Positions 26,201 through 32,761 of a DNA stretch of 64,000 nucleotides are shown here, in pieces. The stretch covers positions 38,490-102,489 of the forward strand of contig DFKQ01000011.1 of assembly GCA_002373875.1 (NCBI GenBank). Reading direction: 5' to 3'. Each line of letters begins with the position of its first letter. Position 1 is the first letter of the stretch. A model generated the notes under the pieces. The model ran no database searches and was not told the DNA's origin. It worked only from the letters and a program-made list of their open reading frames with translations. Both the position numbers and the translations under genes were made by a program. This DNA comes from Lachnospiraceae bacterium UBA3641. GTDB lineage: Bacteria; Bacillota; Clostridia; Lachnospirales; Lachnospiraceae.

Positions 26201-27877
26201 TACTTCTACTCAACCTATGAGAAGGAGCCTGGCAGCGTCCGTGAAGGAAGTGAATGGGTAACGGTACCGGCATCCGACAGGAGTAAGTCAGATAATAAAC
26301 CTGCATTATCAGAGGGGAATGAATCCATAGTCACTGACAGGAAGAAGATAGTAGTCCTGGGTTCGGGTCCAATAAGGATAGGGCAGGGGATTGAATTCGA
26401 CTATTCCACTGTCCATGCGGTCAACACCATAAGGAATGCGGGCTACGAGGCCATTATCATAAACAACAATCCCGAGACCGTGTCCACCGATTACTCTCAG
26501 GCCGACAAGCTGTATTTCGAGCCCCTCACGGTTGAGGACGTTATGAATGTGATAGATCTGGAAAAGCCCGAGGGCGTGATCGCCTCCCTTGGCGGCCAGA
26601 CGGCCATAAACCTGGCGGGACCACTTATGAAGAGGGGTGTTAAGATCATAGGGACCGGCTGTGAGGCCATAGATAAGGCGGAAGATCGGGACGAATTCAA
26701 CAAAGTCCTCGATGAACTGAACATTCCCAAGCCCAAGGGATATGCCGTGACGGGTATTGAAGAGGGGGTGAAGCGCGCAGCCGAGATCGGATATCCGGTC
26801 CTTGTCCGTCCCTCCTTCGTCCTTGGCGGCCGGGCCATGCAGATAGTTTCCAAGGAAGCTGACCTTCGCCATTATCTTAAGACGGCGGTTGAGATAGATG
26901 AGGACAAGCCTGTTCTCGTTGATAAATACATCAAGGGCAAGGAGGTGGAGGTCGATGCCATCTGCGACGGCGTCGATGTCTTCGTGCCGGGGATCATGGA
27001 GCTTGTGGAGCGTACCGGTGTCCATTCGGGCGATTCCATGAGCGTCTACCCCCCTTACTCGATCCCGGACAAGGTCAAGGGCACGATCTTACGCTTCACC
27101 AAGCAGCTGGGACTCGGCATAGGCATCATTGGCCTTTATAACATCCAGTTCATTGTCGATGGGGATGACAACGTATATATAATAGAAGTAAACCCCAGAT
27201 CATCACGGACGGTTCCCTTCTTAAGCAAGGCCACCGGTTACTCGCTTGCAGATATAGCAACACTCGTTATCCTCGGGGTGAGCCTTAAAGAACAGGGGAT
27301 ATTTACCCTGTATCCCGAAGAGAAGAAGAGGTGGTATGTCAAGGTCCCGGCCTTCTCCTTCAGCAAGCTCAGGGGGATGGACGCCTACCTGTCACCGGAG
27401 ATGAAGTCAACGGGGGAAGCCATAGGATATGATGATAAGCTGCACAGAGCCATGTATAAGGCTCTTATAGCATCAGGCATAAAGCTTCAGAATTACGGTA
27501 CGGTGCTTGTGACTCTGGCCGATGAGGATAAGGAAGAGGCCCTGCCCCTGATAAGACGTTTCTACGATCTTGGATTCAATATAGAAGCTACAACGGTAAC
27601 AGCCGAATTCCTAAAAGACCACGGAGTTAAGACCAGGGTACGCCACAAGCTGTCAGAGGGAAGCGATGAGGTCCTTGAGGTCCTGAGATCGGGATATGTC
27701 AGCTATGTAATAAATACACGCGCTATCTTATCCGGAGTTCATTACGGGGACGGAGTCGCCATCAGGCGAACCGCAACAGAGAACAACGTGACCATGTTCA
27801 CAAGCCTTGATACGGTAAGGGTATTGCTGGATGTGCTTGAGGAGCTGACGATAACTGTATCTACTATAGATGAGTGA
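23213..27877 (+). CDS. carAB: Fused carbamoyl-phosphate synthase (CarA glutaminase + CarB synthetase)
   Basis: A single 1554-codon frame. Residues 1-359 are CarA (glutamine amidotransferase, catalytic Cys253 in GICLGHQ, and QYHPES). Residues about 360-397 are a linker encoded by a repeat hairpin. From about 398 (KRIMVIGSGPIVIGQAAEFD) it is CarB: the two ATP-grasp halves (second from about 1043, VVLGSGPIRIGQGIEFD) and the allosteric MGS-like domain (about 1430-1554). The enzyme makes carbamoyl phosphate from glutamine, bicarbonate and 2 ATP for arginine and pyrimidines. CarA and CarB are separate proteins in nearly all bacteria. Extra Lys/Glu-rich insertions lie at about 905-975 and 1003-1042. 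The start follows GAGAGGAG. The stop TGA lies in another repeat. Confidence 0.93.
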   Translation: MEKYDRKLILENGTEIPGYSFGAPGDRILELVFNTSMVGYQEIISDPSYTDQAVVMTYPLIGNYGMSNEDYESRSPSIGALIVREYNDDPSSWRSNETLDSVMKRYNIAGISGVDTRELTRIIREVGSCKVMVTDMVNDSAASLEILRNTELPRDQVARVTAKEAYVSDASDGAASHHVVAIDCGMKLNIVRELNAHACKVTVVPFDTSASDIEALKPDGIFISNGPGDPTDAVPVIETVKKLKGRYPIFGICLGHQIISLAYGARTYKLKFGHRGGNHPVKNLKTDRVEMTSQNHSYAVDAESLTGTGLEVTHINLLDDTVEGLACEKDKVFSVQYHPESAPGPCDSEYLFDRFVEMMKGTGDGSPGTGDGSLSPFSGDREPSPVPGEPSPVPPVSPCRKIKRIMVIGSGPIVIGQAAEFDYAGTQACLALKEEGYEVILCNSNPATIMTDTAIADKVYMEPLTLEYAARIIRRERPDAILPGIGGQTGLNLAVKLAKKGILKECNVTLLGTSIESIEKAEDRELFKELCIQIGEPVLPSTVVNTIEEGLDGARKIGYPVVVRPAYTLGGTGGGFADDEEEFREIIKNALSLSPVSQALIEKSVKGFKEIEYEVMRDANDTAITICNMENLDPVGIHTGDSIVVCPSQTLTNKEYQMLRSSALKIIRALKIEGGCNVQFALDPKSFDYYLIEVNPRVSRSSALASKASGYPIARVSAKIGVGMRLDEIHLVNTLASFEPALDYVVTKMPRFPFDKFNDANNSLSTQMKATGEVMSVGRTMEESLLKAIRSLEQGADHLYMEKFDTESTDELMKYISIGTDDRIYAIAELIRRDVDAREGAGDHADLVDAGEEGMYKRIHDATGIDLIFIRKLGNIIRMEGLLEHNVCDLKCLYEAKRMGFSDKTIARLWSVDTGRTGSYATKPAHDMVTGPAIRDVIDDPCKKEGQNKKIKREEENGKFGILTECDINKLRCDNNITPVYKMIDTCASEFKSYVPYFYSTYEKEPGSVREGSEWVTVPASDRSKSDNKPALSEGNESIVTDRKKIVVLGSGPIRIGQGIEFDYSTVHAVNTIRNAGYEAIIINNNPETVSTDYSQADKLYFEPLTVEDVMNVIDLEKPEGVIASLGGQTAINLAGPLMKRGVKIIGTGCEAIDKAEDRDEFNKVLDELNIPKPKGYAVTGIEEGVKRAAEIGYPVLVRPSFVLGGRAMQIVSKEADLRHYLKTAVEIDEDKPVLVDKYIKGKEVEVDAICDGVDVFVPGIMELVERTGVHSGDSMSVYPPYSIPDKVKGTILRFTKQLGLGIGIIGLYNIQFIVDGDDNVYIIEVNPRSSRTVPFLSKATGYSLADIATLVILGVSLKEQGIFTLYPEEKKRWYVKVPAFSFSKLRGMDAYLSPEMKSTGEAIGYDDKLHRAMYKALIASGIKLQNYGTVLVTLADEDKEEALPLIRRFYDLGFNIEATTVTAEFLKDHGVKTRVRHKLSEGSDEVLEVLRSGYVSYVINTRAILSGVHYGDGVAIRRTATENNVTMFTSLDTVRVLLDVLEELTITVSTIDE
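24292..24394. repeat. Perfect 48-bp inverted repeat inside carAB
   Basis: 24292-24339 is the exact reverse complement of 24347-24394, with a 7-nt loop (ATTTTCG). Each arm holds two GGGGACAGGGGACGGTTCTC modules. The frame stays open through it, giving a Gly/Ser/Asp- then Pro/Ser-rich linker (GTGDGSPGTGDGS, then EPSPVPGEPSPVP) exactly where CarA should stop and CarB should start. Confidence 0.95.
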
Positions 27878-27901
27878 AACAGGGAACCGTCCCCTGTTTC
27901 A
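27875..27901. repeat. 27-bp palindrome supplying stop codons to two convergent genes
   Basis: TGAAACA - GGGAACCGTCCCC - TGTTTCA. Plus-strand TGA 27875-27877 ends carAB. Minus-strand TGA 27899-27901 ends the FIST kinase. The arms pair perfectly. Confidence 0.95.
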
Positions 27902-30367
27902 CAGATATCCGGTAAGGATGTCGATAAGTGAATCCCTCTTCAGAGGTTTGGTAAGAAAATCCGTAAAGCCTTCCTTTATATACATATCCCTTACGCCATC
28001 TCCGTCATTGGCAGTGAGCATGATGAATACGGAATCCCTGTTAAGCTCCATTGACCCTGCATCCTCCCTGATCCTTGCGAAGGTCTCAAGTCCGTCCATA
28101 CCGGGCATCTTATGATCGAGGAATATAACATCATATTTTTTATGCCTGACCATTTCAATAGCATCCGTTCCGCTGGTGGCGGAATCGATATTTATATGAG
28201 TATTCTTGAGAAAGAGCTGCATGATCCTGATGTTTGAAGGTGTATCATCAACTATCAGGATGTTGGCATCCGGGCGCAATGGGGCCGGTTCTTTTTGTGA
28301 GCCGACAGATACGTTTGCGGCTTCTGAATGGTCTGCAGCTTCAGTCGTGCCAAAAGAACCGTCCTCCCGGCGCGATATCTCCTGCATAACCGAAAATGAG
28401 AACTCCGAGCCTTTGCCGTAATCACTCTTTATCTCAAGTGATGAATCCATGAGTTCGAGAAGATTTCTTACTATATTAAGGCCCAGCCCGGTACCCTCGA
28501 TGTTATGGTTCCTTGCCTTGTCGACCCGTTCGAAGGGTATACTGAGCTTCTCGATGTCTTCGGGCCTTATGCCTATGCCGGTATCCCTGACACTGATCCT
28601 TAACATAACATGCGTTTCGTCAAGGCGCCACACCTTGACCGCAAGGGTAACATAGCCTGTTTCGGTGTACTTGACGGCATTGCTTATAAGGTTCAGGGTA
28701 CACTGCTTAAGCCTTTTGACATCGCCGTGAAGGACGGTGGGGAAGTCACTCTCTGTCCTTACCCTGAATTCAAGCCCCTTGTTGGCCACCGGCCCCTTAG
28801 CCATGTCCGTCAGTTCTTTAATCATATTCTTCAGCCGGTAATCCACCGGAACTATCTCCATCTTTCCGGCTTCCAGCTTCTCGGTATCGAGGATGTCATT
28901 TATAAGGTCAAGGAGCATCCTGCCTGAGATACCGGTATTTTCAGCATATTCACGGATGTTTTCCTCGTGACTTTCCTTAAGGATCATATCGTTCATGCCA
29001 AGGATCGAATTGAGCAGGGTCCTTATATCATGTGATATAGCCGAGTAGAAGGCGGTTTTGGCCCTGTTCGCGCGTTCTGCATCGCCGGCTGCTTCAAGAA
29101 GGTCATTGGATATTTCCTTGAAGAACCTTGAGAGCCTGTCGGAGAAGGGAACAAGAATTTCATTGTTTTCGGGGATGGAGGACCGTTCGCAGGCAACCGG
29201 AAGGGGGGTGCTGTCTTCGTTCTCATCCTCCCTGAAGATGACCGAAACCAGTGCGGAGTTCAATTCCGCCCCCTTGCCGTTAAGGTAGTATATTTCGGCA
29301 TAGCCGTATATGATGGCGGGCGAATCCAAGTGCTTCTTATAGAAGTCGATCTCCTCATGCTCCTTATCCTTAAGCAGCATGAGCCTGTTGGAGCATACTA
29401 ACAGAAGTCCGCCCTCAGGCTGAAAATCACACACCTCACGGCAGTCATCAATCACCTCTGAAAACAGATCGTCGGGGTTGCCGTAGCTTAAGCTGATGCG
29501 TTCATCGGGATAAACGGGAGCGCCGAAAACGAGCTGACCTTCCCCAGGCCCGCTTATTCCGATCCTTGATATCTTCATATCCCCCCTCAAGATGATAAGA
29601 GGAAATTCACTAAGGTTCTCGGGAATGATCTGGTTGTTCTTAAGTCCCAGATATTTATTGTATATCTCGGTAGCCGGACGGGAATCTATTTCATCAACAA
29701 AGAAGGGATTCTCTTCCCGGGTGACCCTCATGACCCTTCCGACCGGGGTCCAGCCGAGATTATAATGAACCCTTATGTTAAGCTTCCTGCCGCGGAAGAC
29801 AAGGATGAAGAGACGGTGTACACTGTAATCACAGCCCTTTTCGTAGCCGAAGTTCTCATACGCGGGCAGGAGTGAAGTCTTGATACCGAAAACGGGTACA
29901 TCCTTATGACCGCGTAGTCCGGCGGCCATTACGGCTTCCGACGAACAGAAGTAGTCAGGGGGAACAAAGTAAACGCCCTTAACATCCGTAAGAGTGTCAA
30001 GGAAGGAACACATCTCCCGCCCCTGCCGCTCCTCCTGCCTGATTCCCGGGTCTATGCCGAGAAGATCGGCAGATGAGTCCCTGAAGAAGAGGAAGGACAG
30101 GGTAATACCGTGTTCCGTACCGCTTCCGTCTATCTTGCCGGTCAGTATGTCATGGGAGCTGTAATGATTGCATCCGACGGTGGTACAATCGGGGAAGTGC
30201 CTGTGTATGCTGGCGCGAAATCGCGCAAAATCATCCGTATTCCATATCCGGGCGAAGGCCAGAAGAACCCTTTCTCCACATGCCGAATAAGCGGGATTGT
30301 TCCTTATGCCCACGGCCGCTTCTTCCATTTCCTCTATGCTGTTGAAGGTGTAGGTTTTCTGTATCAT
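27899..30367 (-). CDS. FIST-domain hybrid sensor histidine kinase
   Basis: An 822-residue cytoplasmic protein. Residues about 30-370 are FIST_N/FIST_C sensor domains (TVGCNHYSSHDILTG, then FGIKTSLLPAYENFGY and the C-terminal LVCSNRLMLL), thought to bind small ligands such as amino acids. A coiled linker leads to HisKA (phospho-His in AISHDIRTLLNSILG), HATPase (LISNAVKYTETG, GTGLGLNIVRN) and a C-terminal receiver (DVIFLDHKMPGMDG). No membrane segment is seen. Convergent with carAB. Its output partner is not in the window. Confidence 0.93.
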   Translation of the reverse strand: MIQKTYTFNSIEEMEEAAVGIRNNPAYSACGERVLLAFARIWNTDDFARFRASIHRHFPDCTTVGCNHYSSHDILTGKIDGSGTEHGITLSFLFFRDSSADLLGIDPGIRQEERQGREMCSFLDTLTDVKGVYFVPPDYFCSSEAVMAAGLRGHKDVPVFGIKTSLLPAYENFGYEKGCDYSVHRLFILVFRGRKLNIRVHYNLGWTPVGRVMRVTREENPFFVDEIDSRPATEIYNKYLGLKNNQIIPENLSEFPLIILRGDMKISRIGISGPGEGQLVFGAPVYPDERISLSYGNPDDLFSEVIDDCREVCDFQPEGGLLLVCSNRLMLLKDKEHEEIDFYKKHLDSPAIIYGYAEIYYLNGKGAELNSALVSVIFREDENEDSTPLPVACERSSIPENNEILVPFSDRLSRFFKEISNDLLEAAGDAERANRAKTAFYSAISHDIRTLLNSILGMNDMILKESHEENIREYAENTGISGRMLLDLINDILDTEKLEAGKMEIVPVDYRLKNMIKELTDMAKGPVANKGLEFRVRTESDFPTVLHGDVKRLKQCTLNLISNAVKYTETGYVTLAVKVWRLDETHVMLRISVRDTGIGIRPEDIEKLSIPFERVDKARNHNIEGTGLGLNIVRNLLELMDSSLEIKSDYGKGSEFSFSVMQEISRREDGSFGTTEAADHSEAANVSVGSQKEPAPLRPDANILIVDDTPSNIRIMQLFLKNTHINIDSATSGTDAIEMVRHKKYDVIFLDHKMPGMDGLETFARIREDAGSMELNRDSVFIMLTANDGDGVRDMYIKEGFTDFLTKPLKRDSLIDILTGYL

Positions 30368-30403
30368 CAGATCTCCCGGACAGCTGTTGGGGCTTTTTTA
30401 TTT

Positions 30404-30440
30404 GTAATTATTCAGAACAGGCTCAGTTCTGAACAGTTAC
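30404..30440. repeat. Minimal MITE: two terminal repeats back to back
   Basis: GTAATTATTCAGAAC and GTTCTGAACAGTTAC are joined by a few bases only, forming a 37-bp palindrome. They match the ends of the element at 681-823. It lies upstream of the FIST kinase gene and downstream of the short HTH gene, so it could influence either. Confidence 0.75.
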
Positions 30441-30447
30441 TTTCATT

Positions 30448-30750
30448 TTACAATGAAATAAGGTATTTCTTCAAGGTATTTCGGTCTGTTTTCCATTGAT
30501 CGATAAGCATATTTGCATAACCCTGAAAGGCCTGGCACATGGAGGGATGAACAATGGAGAATGTCCTGCTGTCTGAAAAGAGATATATGCCGTCGATCAG
30601 CTTCGTAACGGTGGAACTGTCCGGTAAGGGAACTTTCTTTACGCTCCTTAGCCTGCTGATATTGGACCTGTCGAAGCCTGCCAGGGCAGCCAGGTCGGCG
30701 GCTGAAGCACCTGTAATGGTCATCAGGGTGTTGATCTTTTCACTGAACAT
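30448..30750 (-). CDS. Miniature HTH protein, in-frame deletion derivative of the 32762-34561 gene
   Basis: A 100-residue protein. The first about 62 residues (MFSEKINTLMTITGASAADL..., HTH with FDRSNISRLR) and the last about 38 (FSIVHPSMCQAFQGYANML...) are nearly identical to the start and end of the 599-residue regulator at 32762-34561. The middle 1491 bp (497 codons; equivalent to 32884-34374) are missing with the frame kept; the junction is at 30563/30564. The start follows TTGGAGGCTCAGATC. It keeps the DNA-binding part and lacks the sensor part, so it could compete for the same operators. Function is inferred. Confidence 0.7.
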   Translation of the reverse strand: MFSEKINTLMTITGASAADLAALAGFDRSNISRLRSVKKVPLPDSSTVTKLIDGIYLFSDSRTFSIVHPSMCQAFQGYANMLIDQWKTDRNTLKKYLISL

Positions 30751-30792
30751 GATCTGAGCCTCCAACTTCGTTTGCTATAATCACAATATGAG

Positions 30793-30840
30793 CCGTGACA
30801 TCATATTTGTCAATGACAAAAACAATGTCACGGTTTTTTT
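30793..30840 (+). promoter_or_regulatory. Palindromic operator in a terminator-like hairpin (copy 1)
   Basis: CCGTGACAT (30793-30801) pairs with ATGTCACGG (30825-30833), followed by seven T. Between them is the perfect palindrome TTTGTCAATGACAAA (30806-30820). On the minus strand the palindrome contains TTGACA, a possible -35 box for the miniature HTH gene. Confidence 0.75.
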
Positions 30841-30986
30841 CGGTTCCGTAAATATGTATGATATATTGTGAATAAATATATTTCGTGTATCTGTTCTTAT
30901 GTCCTCTGCAGCAGGTGCTTGAATATGCTGAACAGTTACGATTTCGTTTACTGTATTCAGGGAGGTTTTTATGAAATGAAAAATGT

Positions 30987-31011
30987 TGACATCATATTTG
31001 TCAATGACAAA
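30987..31011 (+). promoter_or_regulatory. Palindromic operator (copy 2) in front of the EAL gene
   Basis: TGACATCATATTTGTC leads into the same palindrome TTTGTCAATGACAAA (30997-31011). It ends 19 bp before the EAL start codon, between promoter and ribosome binding site, a place where a bound protein would block transcription. Confidence 0.7.
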
Positions 31012-31030
31012 TCAGTATTGGAGGAATGAT

Positions 31031-32731
31031 ATGAATGGATCAGGCAAGATCCCTGAGGAAAGGAAGAAGCGGCTTGATGAGCTGTTTGAGGCTTTTTCCG
31101 TAATAGGTGATGATACCTATGTGTATCTGTGTGACATGCAGTATGATTTTTCGAGATGGTCAAAGGTACTGGCAGATGATTTTGATTTGCCCGGGGAGTA
31201 TATGTACGGTGCCGGAACGATATGGGAGGAACATGTTCATCCCGAGGACAGAAATGCCTTCCATCAAGGAATAGATGACATATTCAGTGGAAGATCCGGC
31301 GGACATGACATGCAGTATCGGGCAAGAAGAAAGGACGGAGAATATGATGTCTGTACCTGTAGGGGAATCGTGATCAAGGATATGTCCGGTCAGCCTGAGT
31401 ATTTCGGAGGTGCCATAAGAAACCACAGCCAGCAAAGTCATATAGACAGGTTGACAGGTCTGAGAAATCAGTATGGCTTTTTTGAAGATATACGGGATCA
31501 TATAGACAATAAGATTCCTATGAGAGTCTGCCTGATAGGCATCAGTAAATTTACAGAGATAAATGAACTTTACGGATATACGGCGGGAAATGCTGTTTTG
31601 CAGACAGTTGGGCGTTACCTGATGGATCATGTGGGCAACAGGGGTGGCACCTTCCGCATGGATGGTTCCAAATTTGCCATCATTACCGAGACACAGACAT
31701 ATGATGATATGGAGAGAACATATGAGGAATTAAGAGCGTACTTTCGGGAAGGGGTGAAAATTGGTGAGGAATATGTTCCTCTGGAGCTGCACGGCGGAAC
31801 AATCGGCATTGATGATTTTATTACGGATGATCAGACCGCATATGCCTGTCTGAATTATGCCTATGATGAATCAAAAGTTAATAAGCATGGTGATCTTGTG
31901 GAATTCCGTAATGAGCTGAGTGCTGATAACATAAAGAGTGCGGCAAAGCTGCATTCCATACGAAAGTCCATCAATAACGAGTTTGAGGGTTTCTATCTTT
32001 TGTATCAGCCCGTGGTTGATGCAAAAACGGAAAGCCTGATAGGAGCAGAGGCACTTCTTCGATGGAAAAATAATAAGTATGGCATGGTTCCTCCGGATGA
32101 GTTTATCCCGGTATTGGAGAAAGACCCGTTATTTCCGGTGCTTGGAGAGTGGATACTCCACACGGCGTTGACCGATGCAAAAAATATACAGAAAATTATT
32201 CCGGATTTTATAATCAATGTAAATCTGTCCTATGCACAGCTTGAGAGGCCTGATTTTACGGATAGTGTGTGGAATATAGTTAAGGATACAGGATTTGATC
32301 CGCAAAATCTCTGCCTTGAAATAACAGAGAGGTGCAGGCTCCTTGATATGAAACTCTTAAATAATGTTATGACCTCACTACGGGCAGGGGGAATCCGGAT
32401 AGCACTTGATGACTTCGGTACAGGTTTTTCTTCAATAGGACTTCTTAAGAACCTTCCGTTTGACACGATCAAGATTGACAGAGGCTTTGTTCAGAAAATT
32501 GAGGAAGATGACAGGGAACGGAGACTCGTTTATAATTTCACCGAGGCAGCCGGTATTTTTGGCTCGGATGTCTGCGTGGAGGGGATAGAGACATCCGGAA
32601 TGCGAGATATACTGAAGGAGATGAGCATACATAGTTTTCAGGGGTATTTTTACTCCAAACCGGTTGAGATGGGGACAATTATCTCCGGTTTGAATTCAGA
32701 ATCCGGAGAACTGTGCTTTCGAAGAGAATAA
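31031..32731 (+). CDS. PAS-GGDEF(degenerate)-EAL cyclic-di-GMP phosphodiesterase
   Basis: A 566-residue protein; ATG 31031 is preferred for its TTGGAGG site. A PAS-like sensor (about 20-130) precedes a GGDEF fold (about 140-290) whose signature is degraded to RMDGSKFAI, so no cyclase activity is expected. The EAL domain (about 310-560) keeps GAEALLRW, the Asn in NVNLS, EITE, DDFGTGFSS, IKIDRGFV and CVEGIET, so c-di-GMP hydrolysis is likely. In such bacteria c-di-GMP switches between motility and surface attachment. It lies between the two HTH gene copies and next to giant surface protein genes. Confidence 0.9.
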   Translation: MNGSGKIPEERKKRLDELFEAFSVIGDDTYVYLCDMQYDFSRWSKVLADDFDLPGEYMYGAGTIWEEHVHPEDRNAFHQGIDDIFSGRSGGHDMQYRARRKDGEYDVCTCRGIVIKDMSGQPEYFGGAIRNHSQQSHIDRLTGLRNQYGFFEDIRDHIDNKIPMRVCLIGISKFTEINELYGYTAGNAVLQTVGRYLMDHVGNRGGTFRMDGSKFAIITETQTYDDMERTYEELRAYFREGVKIGEEYVPLELHGGTIGIDDFITDDQTAYACLNYAYDESKVNKHGDLVEFRNELSADNIKSAAKLHSIRKSINNEFEGFYLLYQPVVDAKTESLIGAEALLRWKNNKYGMVPPDEFIPVLEKDPLFPVLGEWILHTALTDAKNIQKIIPDFIINVNLSYAQLERPDFTDSVWNIVKDTGFDPQNLCLEITERCRLLDMKLLNNVMTSLRAGGIRIALDDFGTGFSSIGLLKNLPFDTIKIDRGFVQKIEEDDRERRLVYNFTEAAGIFGSDVCVEGIETSGMRDILKEMSIHSFQGYFYSKPVEMGTIISGLNSESGELCFRRE

Positions 32732-32761
32732 ATACAGTTTTTATAGTCATTTGCAGGCATG

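Noticed and set aside
30971..30979. GGAGG plus ATG AAA TGA mini-frame before the EAL gene as a regulatory leader peptide
   Set aside because: Two codons only and no sign of conservation; more likely a chance or fossil start displaced by the operator repeat.
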